From assembly GCA_030531305.1 (NCBI GenBank), contig JAUNNT010000008.1, positions 1 through 45,495 of the forward strand: a stretch of DNA of 45,495 nt, in the 5' to 3' direction. The position numbers and the translations under genes were made by a program. Source of the stretch: Akkermansia sp. Its GTDB lineage: Bacteria; Verrucomicrobiota; Verrucomicrobiia; Verrucomicrobiales; Akkermansiaceae. The notes beneath the pieces were generated by a model. That model made no database searches and had not been told where the DNA came from. It saw nothing but the letters and a program-made list of their open reading frames with translations. Of this stretch, positions 1-8,500 are shown piece by piece. Position 1 is the first letter of the stretch. Each line of letters opens with the position of its first letter.

Positions 1-1229
1 CGGAGGGCGTTGTAGGCGTTCTCCACCTGACGGATGGTGCCGGTGCTGCGCACCAGGAGGTGGGAGATGTTGAGGGCGAGCTGGGGCTCCATGCAGCGGC
101 AGATGCCGCCGTGGGATTCCAGCAGGCGCACCAGGTCCGCAAAGTTGGTCATGTCCGGCCCGGTGATGACGGGTATGCGGGCGGCGATGGCCTCCACGGG
201 GTTCTGGCCGCCGCTGGCGAGGAAGCTCTTGCCGATGACCACCACGTCCGCCAGGGCGGTCCAGTCGCGCAGCTCGCCTGTGGTGTCGGCCACGTAGCAG
301 GCGTTGTCGGGGACCTTGTCGGGCAGCTCGCCCGCGGTGCGCAGGATGGGGCGGAAGCCCGCGTCCGTGAGGTCGCGCACCACGTCGTCGCGGCGCTCGG
401 CATGGCGTGGGACGGTGAGCGGGAAGGCTCCGGCCTCCCGCGCGGCGTTGGCAATGAGGCGCTCCTCCCCGGCGTGGGTGGAGGCGGCCAGCACCACGGG
501 GCGCCCCTGGCGCAGGTAGTCCAGCAGCATGCGGAACTCGTCGCGCGGGGCGGTGGGGGCGTCGCCGAGCACATCGAACTTGATGCTGCCGGTGACGTGG
601 ATGATGAAGGGGTTGACGCCGATGCCGGCGAAGCGGTGGGCATCGATGTCGTTTTGCGCGCCGAGGGCGGCAAGGCGGGAGAAGAGGAGGCTGGCGACGG
701 GGCGCACGGCGGCGTATCGGGACTCGCTGCGCGGGGAGAGGCGCGCGTTGAGCATGAGCATGGGGATGCGGCGGCGGTGGCACGCCTCCGCGAAGTTGGG
801 CCAGAGCTCGGCCTCGATGAGCACGACGGCGCGCGGCTCAAAGCGTTTCAGGCAGCGCCCGGGGAGCAGCGGCAGGTCCAGCGGTGAGTACAGCACGCGC
901 ACGTTCGGGATGCCTGCCTGGCGCGCCACGGCATGGCCGGTGGCGGTGGAGGTGGCCAACACCACGGGGGAGGAGTGGGTCTTGTTCCACTCGCGGATGA
1001 ATTTGAGGGCGATAAAGACCTCGCCCACGCTGACGGCGTGGATGTAGATGCCGCCCTTGGGCTCGTCCTTGGCGGGGATGCGGTAGATGCCAAAGCGTTC
1101 GCGCAGGCCGGTGCCTATGCCGCCGCGCCGCTTCATCTTGACAATGTACCCCGGCAGCGACACCAGCAGGAACACCGGCAGCAGCAGGTTGTACACGATG
1201 AGCAGGAGGATGCGGAATACGGCGGTCAT
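1..1229 (-). CDS. waaA: 3-deoxy-D-manno-octulosonic acid transferase, 3' end cut off
   Basis: Transfers Kdo from CMP-Kdo to the lipid A precursor at the inner membrane, an essential step of LPS core assembly. The visible 409 residues begin with an N-terminal membrane anchor (about 4-24). They carry the family's SVGE motif with the catalytic Glu (67-70), the IEAELWPN motif (138-145), a GSIKFD motif (214-219) and, near the visible end, a GGQNPVEA motif matching the CMP-Kdo-binding GGHNPLE consensus of KdtA/WaaA. The GT30 fold is therefore nearly complete, and only the last few residues lie outside the window. The ATG overlaps the rsmD stop codon by four bases (ATGA), so the two genes should be translationally coupled. 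Whether one or more Kdo units are added cannot be told from sequence. Confidence 0.93.
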   Translation of the reverse strand, partial: MTAVFRILLLIVYNLLLPVFLLVSLPGYIVKMKRRGGIGTGLRERFGIYRIPAKDEPKGGIYIHAVSVGEVFIALKFIREWNKTHSSPVVLATSTATGHAVARQAGIPNVRVLYSPLDLPLLPGRCLKRFEPRAVVLIEAELWPNFAEACHRRRIPMLMLNARLSPRSESRYAAVRPVASLLFSRLAALGAQNDIDAHRFAGIGVNPFIIHVTGSIKFDVLGDAPTAPRDEFRMLLDYLRQGRPVVLAASTHAGEERLIANAAREAGAFPLTVPRHAERRDDVVRDLTDAGFRPILRTAGELPDKVPDNACYVADTTGELRDWTALADVVVIGKSFLASGGQNPVEAIAARIPVITGPDMTNFADLVRLLESHGGICRCMEPQLALNISHLLVRSTGTIRQVENAYNAL

Positions 1230-1789
1230 GGCTCCACTTGGTAGAATAGTATCACGTTTTTGCCGTAATGGCGAGTGTCAACCAGCCGCCAGCCCGCAAA
1301 TTCCCGTGTGTGGGAATCCCCCACGCCATACCCCTCCTGCGCCTCTGCAATGAAATACCCACCTTCCGCCAGCAGCTCCGCCAGGCGGTCCGTCATCAGC
1401 TCCGCTATCATGTCGCGGTCTCCCGCCGCCTTGCAGTACGGCGGGTCCGCAAAGATGATGTCGTACTTCCCGGCATCCCGCCGCACGAACTGGAGGCAGT
1501 CCGCGGCCACCACGCTGCCGCCGCGCATGCGGGAGCGCTCCAGGTTGCGGCGCGCGGCATCGCAGGATGCGCGGGCGGCGTCCACCATGCGGGCGGTGGC
1601 GGCGCCGCGGCTCAGGGCCTCGATTCCCACGGAGCCGGAGCCGCAGAACAAATCCAGCACGCGCGCGCCGGGAAGGATTCCGGTGAGGATGTTGAAGAGG
1701 GCCTCCCGCACGCGGTCCTGGGTGGGGCGTACCTCACCCGCGGGCACGTGGATGGGCATTCCCTTGGCTTCTCCGGCTATGATGCGCAT
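1226..1789 (-). CDS. rsmD: 16S rRNA (guanine-966-N2)-methyltransferase RsmD
   Basis: Methylates G966 of 16S rRNA using S-adenosylmethionine. The 187-residue protein has the RsmD N-terminal RPTQDRVREALFNIL block (21-35), the SAM-binding motif DLFCGSGSVGIEAL (46-59) and the N-methyltransferase motif DPPY (115-118). An in-frame extension of 37 codons exists upstream, but it runs through the terminator of the preceding gene and has no family similarity. The internal ATG giving MRIIAGEAKG is therefore preferred and matches the family's usual N-terminus. The gene heads a two-gene unit with waaA (ATGA overlap). No strong promoter was seen between the upstream terminator and this start. Confidence 0.93.
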   Translation of the reverse strand: MRIIAGEAKGMPIHVPAGEVRPTQDRVREALFNILTGILPGARVLDLFCGSGSVGIEALSRGAATARMVDAARASCDAARRNLERSRMRGGSVVAADCLQFVRRDAGKYDIIFADPPYCKAAGDRDMIAELMTDRLAELLAEGGYFIAEAQEGYGVGDSHTREFAGWRLVDTRHYGKNVILFYQVEP

Positions 1790-1810
1790 GGCGGGCGCGG
1801 CAAATAGGAT

Positions 1811-1847
1811 AAAAAAGGCGGGAGGCCGCATGAAACGGGCTCCCGCC
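1811..1847 (-). terminator. Rho-independent terminator of the secreted-protein gene
   Basis: On the minus strand an 8-bp stem (GGCGGGAG / CTCCCGCC) is followed directly by six T residues. It lies between the stop of the secreted protein gene and rsmD and separates those transcripts. Confidence 0.85.
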
Positions 1848-1868
1848 GGATTGGGAAAACAGGTATTC

Positions 1869-2636
1869 TTACTTCTGCCCGGGCTTGCTGGTGGCCGCAC
1901 CGGCGGTCACCACCGGGAAGCGCATCAGGTAGCCGTGGTTGGCAATCGCCTGGCCGTTCACTGCGGAAACCTCCACCAGGCTGTAGTAGATGTAGTAGAA
2001 CTTGCCGTCCGTGGTCTTGGTGAAGCGCACCACCTCCTTGATGGTGGAGAGGGCGTCCTTGTTCTCGTACACCCACTCCGTGCCGGTCTGGGCGCCGAAG
2101 GCGAACTTGTCGCCCACCTCGAACTTCTTGCCCTTGAGCTCGCCGTTGGCGGAGGTCCAGGTGTTGGTCTTGGTGTCGTACGTGAGGGCGCCGATGGTGA
2201 TGGGCATCATGGCGTTGCCGTTCACGCGGGTGGCGGAAAGCACGCGGAACTTGCCCTCGCCGATGGGATCAAGGCCCAGGGCCACATCCGCCACGGGGAC
2301 GATCTGCGCTTTCTTCCAAGCCGCCACGTACTTGTCGTAGTCGGCCTTGACGGGCCACAGGTCAGCGCTGTAGTCCAGAAGCATGGAGGGATCAGCCTTC
2401 TCGGCGATGGCCTTCTGCTTCTCCTGCGGAAGCTTGGCGAACACCTCGCCCACTGCCTTCTGGGCGGCGGCGAAGGAGTCATCGTGGACGATACGCACCA
2501 CGGCGCCCTGCTTGACGGTGGAGCCGTCGTAGGGAAGATACTCCTTGATAGCCTCGGGGGCATCCTGCGCCATCACGGCACCGCTGAGGACGGTGGAGGC
2601 GGCCAGCATAGCAAGTAAGAAATGAGACGTCTTCAT
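1869..2636 (-). CDS. Secreted protein of unknown function
   Basis: The 255-residue protein starts with a clear Sec signal peptide (MKTSHFLLAMLAASTVLSGAVMAQ, cleavage after AQ at about residue 24), so it should be exported to the periplasm. No family is recognised. After the signal there is an alpha-helical, charged stretch (about 50-110) followed by a region rich in short beta-type segments with Thr, Lys and Asp (about 125-230). The gene is monocistronic: it has its own promoter, whose -35 is shared with the divergent lipoprotein gene, and a strong terminator downstream. The C-terminus is rich in Ala, Gly and Lys. No catalytic motif was seen. Confidence 0.75.
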   Translation of the reverse strand: MKTSHFLLAMLAASTVLSGAVMAQDAPEAIKEYLPYDGSTVKQGAVVRIVHDDSFAAAQKAVGEVFAKLPQEKQKAIAEKADPSMLLDYSADLWPVKADYDKYVAAWKKAQIVPVADVALGLDPIGEGKFRVLSATRVNGNAMMPITIGALTYDTKTNTWTSANGELKGKKFEVGDKFAFGAQTGTEWVYENKDALSTIKEVVRFTKTTDGKFYYIYYSLVEVSAVNGQAIANHGYLMRFPVVTAGAATSKPGQK

Positions 2637-2648
2637 ATCTGTGTGCTG

Positions 2649-2677
2649 ACTCTAACACGCTTTTTTTTGCTTGGCAA
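2649..2677 (-). promoter_or_regulatory. Promoter of the secreted-protein gene
   Basis: TTGCCA (2677-2672), a 17-bp spacer containing an A tract, and TAGAGT (2654-2649). The -10 lies 12 bases before the ATG at 2636, giving a leader of roughly five bases. Confidence 0.7.
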
Positions 2678-2699
2678 GCCTGAAAGTGGGTGATAATGT
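2671..2699 (+). promoter_or_regulatory. Promoter of the lipoprotein-galM unit
   Basis: TTGGCA (2671-2676), a 17-bp spacer and TAATGT (2694-2699). Its -35 overlaps the -35 of the divergent promoter within the 11-bp palindrome GCTTGGCAAGC (2669-2679). Because the -10 covers an upstream in-frame ATG (2696), translation should begin at 2714. Confidence 0.55.
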
Positions 2700-2713
2700 C
2701 ATCTTTTGTGAGC

Positions 2714-3160
2714 ATGACAAAGAAAAGAGCGTTCCAATGGCTTGCGCTGGGCGTACTGGCGCTGGGGATGGCAGCTTGCGAGAGCGCCACGCCCGCCAGC
2801 CGCATCCAGGCCAACCCCGGCATCTTCAACTCCCTGCCGGAGCAGCACCGCCAGCTGGTGCAGCAGGGGCTCATTTGCAAGGGCATGGGGCAGGACGCCG
2901 TGCTGCTGGCCTGGGGGCGGCCGGACACCCGCGCCGCCGGGCAGATGAAGGACGGCAGCCCGTGCGAGCGGTGGGAGTACGACACCCTCCAGCCGGTGAC
3001 CACGGTGCACACCGGGTTCGGCGGATGGTACGGCGGCTGGGGACCGTACTGGCATCCGTACGGGGCGGGAGGGTTCGACACCACCTACATTCCCCGCTGC
3101 GCGGCCTGGGTGGACTTCGTGAACGGCAGGGTGGACCGCTGGATGCACACCGGAAGATAA
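2714..3160 (+). CDS. Small lipoprotein of unknown function
   Basis: The 148-residue protein has a lipoprotein signal: basic MTKKR, a hydrophobic core, and a lipobox ending LGMAAC with the lipidated Cys at residue 20. Asp is not at +2 (Glu is), so outer-membrane sorting is likely by the usual rule. The mature part contains a region that may pack against nucleic acid or protein (GLICKGMGQDAVLLAWGRP), followed by a Gly/Trp/Tyr-rich stretch (GGWYGGWGPYWHPYG) and two Cys residues. In-frame starts at 2690 (GTG) and 2696 (ATG) were rejected because they fall in the -10 region and precede the basic signal start. galM follows 15 bases downstream, so the two are probably cotranscribed. Confidence 0.8.
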   Translation: MTKKRAFQWLALGVLALGMAACESATPASRIQANPGIFNSLPEQHRQLVQQGLICKGMGQDAVLLAWGRPDTRAAGQMKDGSPCERWEYDTLQPVTTVHTGFGGWYGGWGPYWHPYGAGGFDTTYIPRCAAWVDFVNGRVDRWMHTGR

Positions 3161-3175
3161 AAACACGACCCTCTT

Positions 3176-4123
3176 ATGAACACCATCGGAACAACCCGTG
3201 ACGGAGAGCCCGTCTCCCTGTACCGCCTGGCCACGCCGGAGCTGGCGGTGGAAATCACCAACTACGGCGCGCGCGTGCTGAAATACGAGTACGCGGACAC
3301 CGACCACCTGTACGGCCCCAAGGATTGCGAGTCCCTGCTGGCGGACACGTGCTACTGCGGCAGCATCTGCGGGCGCGTGGCCAACCGCATCGCCGGAGGC
3401 TGCTTTGAGCTGGACGGCAAGGAATACGTGCTGGCCACCAACAACGGCCCCAACCACCTGCATGGCGGCAACGTGGGATTCAGCGACCGCCTGTGGACCG
3501 TGGAGGAGGCCACGGACACCCGCCTGGTGATGGCGCTGGAATCCCCGGACGGCGAGGAAGGCTACCCCGGCACCGTGAAGGTGCGCGCCACCTACACGGT
3601 GGAGGGGCGCAGCCTGAAGCTGGAGCTGGAGGGCGCCACGGATGCGCCCACCCTGCTCAACCTCACCAACCACGCCTACTGGAACCTGGACGGCACGGGC
3701 GTGGTGAACGGCCACTGCCTGCTGGTGCACGCCGCGGAGTTCACGCCCATGGTGGCCAACATCCCCACCGGGAAGATTGCCCCCGTGGAAGGCACGCCTT
3801 ACGATTTGAACACCCCCGCCCTGCTCGGCTCGCGCAACGCGCCGGGCGTCATCCCCGGCGGGTACGACGACAACTACGTGCTGCCCGCCGCAGACGGCGT
3901 GCGGGAAGCCGCCGTGCTCACCAACGGGCGCCGCACCCTGCGCGTGCTCACGGATGCTCCGGGGCTGCAGGTGTACACGGGCGACTACCTGCCGCTGCCG
4001 CGCGGCGGCGTGGCCCTGGAGGCCCAGAACTTCCCGGACTCCCCGCACCACGCCAACTTCCCGAGCATCGTCCTGCGCCCCGGCGAAACCTACCGCCGCA
4101 CCATCGTGTGGGAGATTGACTGA
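3176..4123 (+). CDS. galM: Aldose 1-epimerase (mutarotase)
   Basis: Interconverts the alpha and beta anomers of galactose and other aldoses, feeding the Leloir pathway. The 315-residue length fits the family. Catalytic and binding residues are visible: NHLHGG (93-98) with the first conserved His, TNHAYWNL (164-171) with the second His acting as general acid, a GYDDNY segment with the conserved Asp, and ALEAQNFPDS near the C-terminus carrying the catalytic Glu. There is no signal peptide, so it is cytoplasmic. It is the second gene after a lipoprotein and is closed by a strong terminator. In a mucin user the galactose would come from glycans, consistent with the GH36 and GH109 enzymes elsewhere in the window. 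Confidence 0.95.
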   Translation: MNTIGTTRDGEPVSLYRLATPELAVEITNYGARVLKYEYADTDHLYGPKDCESLLADTCYCGSICGRVANRIAGGCFELDGKEYVLATNNGPNHLHGGNVGFSDRLWTVEEATDTRLVMALESPDGEEGYPGTVKVRATYTVEGRSLKLELEGATDAPTLLNLTNHAYWNLDGTGVVNGHCLLVHAAEFTPMVANIPTGKIAPVEGTPYDLNTPALLGSRNAPGVIPGGYDDNYVLPAADGVREAAVLTNGRRTLRVLTDAPGLQVYTGDYLPLPRGGVALEAQNFPDSPHHANFPSIVLRPGETYRRTIVWEID

Positions 4124-4147
4124 GTGACAGGCAAGCCCCTTTCCCAG

Positions 4148-4178
4148 CCCGCCCGGCGCACGCCGGGCGGGCGTTTTT
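4148..4178 (+). terminator. Rho-independent terminator after galM
   Basis: A long GC stem (GCCCGCCCGGCG / CGCCGGGCGGGC) with a two-base loop is followed by five T residues. Confidence 0.9.
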
Positions 4179-4229
4179 GCGTCGGGGTATACCGGGGGCG
4201 CGCACCCCAGGCGGGTTTGAGCCCGCGCC

Positions 4230-4258
4230 TTGTCCATGTTATGGCGCGTGTGCATGCT
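4230..4258 (+). promoter_or_regulatory. Possible promoter of the phage-type module
   Basis: TTGTCC (4230-4235), 17 bp and CATGCT (4253-4258) end seven bases before the ATG at 4266. The spacing matches the window's other start-proximal promoters, but both hexamers are weak. An alternative is TTGAGC (4217-4222), 17 bp, TATGGC (4240-4245). The stretch from the galM terminator to here also holds a small hairpin (GCGGG / CCCGC, 4211-4226). No gene was seen in it. Confidence 0.35.
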
Positions 4259-4265
4259 GGTGGGC

Positions 4266-5492
4266 ATGGCAATCCAAATGAAAGAGTGGGGGATGATGCC
4301 GCTGCCGGGGCGCGGCGCGCAGGTGCCCACCTACGGCATCAACCGCTGGTGGGGAGACACGTTCGAGCAGTTGGGGCGGGGTATTTCCTCCGCCGGGAAG
4401 GAAGCCGCCGAAATGCTGCAGGCGCGCGAAAAGGTGGAGCAGGCCGGAGACCTGGCGGGCTTCTACGGGCGCCTGCAGGATGCGGTGGAGGAGGCGGGCG
4501 AGGAGCTGCGCGAGCGCGGCAACGTGCGCGACTGGGACTACGCCTGGAAAGAGGCGTGCACCCCCCGCGTGCAGGAGGCCCTCAAAGAAGTCCCCTACGA
4601 GTCACGCGAGGCTGCAAGGCAGCTGGCCGCCGCCTACACCGCCGCCGCCTCCCTGGAACAGCGGCGGGATGCCGAGCTGGAACGCATCTCCGGCGCGCGC
4701 GACCAATGGCGGCAGCAGCTGGATGCCGCCGTGCAGCAGGGCGACGAGCAGCAGGCCACCCAATGGCTGGAGCGGGGACGCGGCGTCTTCGTGCCGGAGG
4801 GCGACATGGAAGGCACGCGCAAGGATGTGCAGAGCCGCGCCAGCCTCTCCCGCTGGCGCGCCCTCATGCAGCAGCAGCCCATGCAAACCCTGCGCGACAT
4901 GAACGCGGAGGATGCCCCCCTGCCCCAGGGTGAGACGGAACGGCAGACTTTGAAAGACGAGGCGGAGCAGGCCCGCCGCAACCTGCAGACCGAAACCGCC
5001 ACCCAGATGTCAAACGAGATCCAGCAAGACCGCGAGAGCCCCGTGGAATGGGTGCAGGAGGCACGGGAAGCCGGAGTGATTTCCGACGAGCAGGCGAACG
5101 CCGCTCGGCAACCGCGCCGCGCCATGACCCAGCGGCAGCGCTGCGACTGGCTGCGCCGCATTGATGAATGCCCCACGGAGGACGAGAGCGCGCTGCGGCT
5201 GGACATCTGCATGGCGCCGCACACGCTGGAGAACCGGCGCGACCTCCTGCGCCACCTGGATGCCGCAAGCGCGCTGCCGCAGGAGGAACGGCAGGAGATG
5301 AGCCGCCGCCTGTGGAGCATGTACCGCAACGGGCGGTTCGGCACACCCGGCGACAACATCGCATGCGCCCGCATGGCATCCCTGCAGCGCAGCGCGCAGC
5401 AGCTGCTGGCAAACGGGGATGCCAAGGCGCTGGCCGCCTGGATGGACGAACGCAGGAACGAGGGCGACCGCTGGGTCTGCCACCACGCTTGA
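4266..5492 (+). CDS. Phage-type helical protein, function unknown
   Basis: The predicted 408-residue protein is almost entirely alpha-helical and charged, with long Glu/Arg/Gln-rich runs (about 40-270) suggesting coiled coils. It has no signal peptide, membrane segment or recognised enzyme motif. An N-terminal Gly/Pro/Trp patch (PLPGRGAQVPTYG, NRWWGDTFEQLGRG) resembles the start of phage internal or ejection proteins, but I cannot assign a family. Its position, 17 bases before a giant phage-type protein and a terminase, supports a virion or packaging-associated role. In-frame TTG and ATG codons lie at 4230 and 4236; the ATG at 4266 is preferred because a possible -10 ends seven bases before it. 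Confidence 0.7.
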   Translation: MAIQMKEWGMMPLPGRGAQVPTYGINRWWGDTFEQLGRGISSAGKEAAEMLQAREKVEQAGDLAGFYGRLQDAVEEAGEELRERGNVRDWDYAWKEACTPRVQEALKEVPYESREAARQLAAAYTAAASLEQRRDAELERISGARDQWRQQLDAAVQQGDEQQATQWLERGRGVFVPEGDMEGTRKDVQSRASLSRWRALMQQQPMQTLRDMNAEDAPLPQGETERQTLKDEAEQARRNLQTETATQMSNEIQQDRESPVEWVQEAREAGVISDEQANAARQPRRAMTQRQRCDWLRRIDECPTEDESALRLDICMAPHTLENRRDLLRHLDAASALPQEERQEMSRRLWSMYRNGRFGTPGDNIACARMASLQRSAQQLLANGDAKALAAWMDERRNEGDRWVCHHA

Positions 5493-5509
5493 TCTTTTTT
5501 CTTTTTAAC

Positions 5510-8500
5510 ATGGACACGCAAGAAACAACACTGGAGGAAACCGCTGAAACGCCCCTGCAGCAGGAGGCGCAACCGCTGGACGAAACCATCCCCACGGAGG
5601 CCGCCCCCCTGCCCACCATTGCCGAGGTGCAGGAAATGGAGCGCAGGAAGCCGCATTTCGACCGCGAGAAAACCGAGCACTGGGACCGCATCCTCACCGG
5701 GGACGCCGCCACCATACCCGACGACATTCGCACGCAGGCGGGGGCGGACGACGACTCGCAACCGCCGGAAGAGCGCGAGTACAACCTGCTCACCACCGTC
5801 AACCGCTCCTGGGCCGCAGACCACCTGGACATGTCCAAAGAGCAGGTGCGCGCGGATTGGAAGAACATCCGCAACTCCATGGCGGATGTGCTGCAGGTGG
5901 GCGGCAACGAGCATGAGGTCTTCCAGGCCCTTTCCGAGCGCCGACAAGGCGAAAAGCGCCAGGAAGCCGCGCAGGAAGCCTACCGCAAGGCGTACCTCGA
6001 TGCGCTGGACGGAAAGCCGGAATCCGACAACGGGGACGACGACCTGGCCGATGCACGAGAGCAGGGCCGACGAGCCGCGGAGGATGAGCGCGAACGCTAC
6101 GGGGACCTCCTGCCGGATGTGGTGGAATCCCTGAAGGCCATCAACGCCGCCGGGGAGGGCGGCCCCTCCCAGATGCGGACGTGGTGGGACATCCCTGAAC
6201 TGGTGCGCGCCACGGGTGCGCTGGCGGAGCTGGAGCCGCGGGAACGCGCCGTCGTGTACCGCCTGGCCGCCGCACAGATGCCGCCGGACACGCGCCCGCG
6301 CGGGCTGGCGTCCAGCGTGTGGCAGAGCTTCACGCGCTCCGGCGTCAACATGCTCTACAACGTTGGTCAGGCCGCCGGCAACGTGGCCGCCGCCACCGCG
6401 CACGCCATAGGCCGCCGTACCGGCTGGGACGGCATGGATGCCGCCGCCGACAACCTCGACCAGCGCCTGCAGGCGCTGGAGGAAATGCGCCGCGCTGTGC
6501 AGGATGAAATCTACCCCGTGGAACCGCCGCCGGAGAGCGGCTGGGCGGGCCGGCTGGCGGTGGATGCGGCATCCGCCGCGCCGCAGGCGGGTATGGCGTT
6601 CTGCGGCGGCGTGGGGTTCGGCATGCTCGCGGCATCCGGCGTGGGTGAATCCATTGCGGAGGCACGCCAGCGCAACCCGCAGGGCGACCACGAGCTGCAA
6701 ACCGCCGCCGGCCTCATCGGCGGCGCCATCCAGTCCGCCATCTTCATCGGCGTGGGCAAAATGGGGCAGCAGGCCCTCACCCGCAGCATCGACCGCTTTG
6801 TGCGCGCCAAGGGCGGCGGCGGATACGTGTGGGCGGGGCTCAAGGGACTCAAGGACGTGACCGCGGAGGGCGCCAGGCAGCTGCTGGCGGGCAAGGCCGC
6901 GCACGCCGTGGACCTCGGCATGCACGAGCTCGCCGCGCGCGTGCAGGGCATCGCCTCCAACATCGACTGGAAAGCGTACGGCAACAACCTCACGGACATC
7001 GAGTGCAACCTGCGCGAGGCCGCCGCCACCCTGCCCTACGTGCTGCTGGCCTCCGGCCACGCCGCGCTGCGCCATTTCAAATCGCCGCGGCAAGTGCTGG
7101 GAGACGGCCTGGCGCTGCGCGGGCAATGGGGGTTGACGGACGAGCAGATGGCCAACCTGGCGGGCGCGCCGAGTGTCCGCGTGCGGGACGAGCTGCTGCA
7201 CACGTACCTCTCCACCTCCACGCGCTGGAGCGCGCCGGGGTTCTTCCCGGAAATCATGCGCGCCATGCGCCTGCTCAACACCGACTACTACCAGGGATTC
7301 AACCGCGAGGACGTGGTGCGCGACTTCCTCAACCTGCCATCGGAAACCGCCATGGCGCGCAAGCCCGCGGCGGAGCTCGACACCACCGCCCCCGCCCAGG
7401 TGACGGAGGCCATGGAGCGCATGGGAACGGATCTGCCCATGCAGAGGCTCCACGGCCGCATGGATGTGTTGCGGCTCATGGACCGCTGGTGGAAGAACGC
7501 GCATTTCGATGCGGAGGCCGTGGTGCCGCAGGAGGGCGAACCCCTGCCCTCCGACCGCAAGGAGGCGGACTATCTGCGCAGCCTGTTCCACTACCGCGAG
7601 CTGCGGGACGATGCCGACCCCGTGCCGCAGCGCATGCGCCGCAGCGGGTTCTACGCGCCCGCCGCGCCAGAGGAGTCCGCCGCGCTCATGCGCGACCGCG
7701 TGGCGGAGATGCAGGACCTTTCCTACCGCTACCTGCTCAACAGCTACGCCATGGACAAACTCACCTCATCCTTTCCCAGCATCAAGACCGTGGAGCGCAG
7801 GACCGAGCAGGAGCGCCGCGAGCTCTTGGCACAGGTCTGCGATGCCATCATGGACTGCGCCGAGGGCCACACCCAGAGGCTCACCTTCAACAACCTGTCG
7901 GACGACATCTTCATGCGCTACCTGGAGCGCGGGAAGAAGATGAAAGCGCCGGACTGGATGAAGGGCATGGAACTGATGGACTTCTACCCGTGGACCCGCA
8001 AGGATGCCGTGCGCATCGGCACCATGGGCTACATGCAGGCCGAGCCGCAACGCCAGATGTTCGCCATCAACGTGGGCCTGCGCTCCTGCGCCAAGACGCT
8101 CTACCAGCTGCTGCCGCACACGGACGACTTCCAAACCGCGCTGTCCCGCGGCTGCACGGTTCCGCAGGCATACGCCCTGCTGCTGCGCCGAGAATTGGAC
8201 GACAACCTGCCCGACGACTGGCGGGCGGACCTGCTGGCGGGCGCGGGAGAGTCGGCCAAGCCCAACCCGCAATACGCGCAGATGTTCGACCTCTACCGGC
8301 GGCTCACCGGGTGCGGAGCCGACTGCGCCACGGGGGAGGACGGCCACACCTACTGGCGCATCCGCCGCCCGGACGGGCGCTTCACCCGCTGGCATCAGGA
8401 GGAGTTCATGGCCGTGAACGACCTGGTGTCCAACTCCCTGCTCAACTTCCTGCCCACGGGAGAGGACACGCTGCACGTGCTGGAACACGGCGTGCCGGAC

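Noticed and set aside
5168..5509. Upstream extension of the giant protein by 114 codons
   Set aside because: It overlaps the preceding gene in another frame, and a well-placed ATG at 5510 follows that gene's stop.
4634..7591. A 985-codon minus-strand open frame
   Set aside because: Antisense shadow of the giant phage-type gene and its neighbour; composition is typical of reversed high-GC codons and no motif is present.
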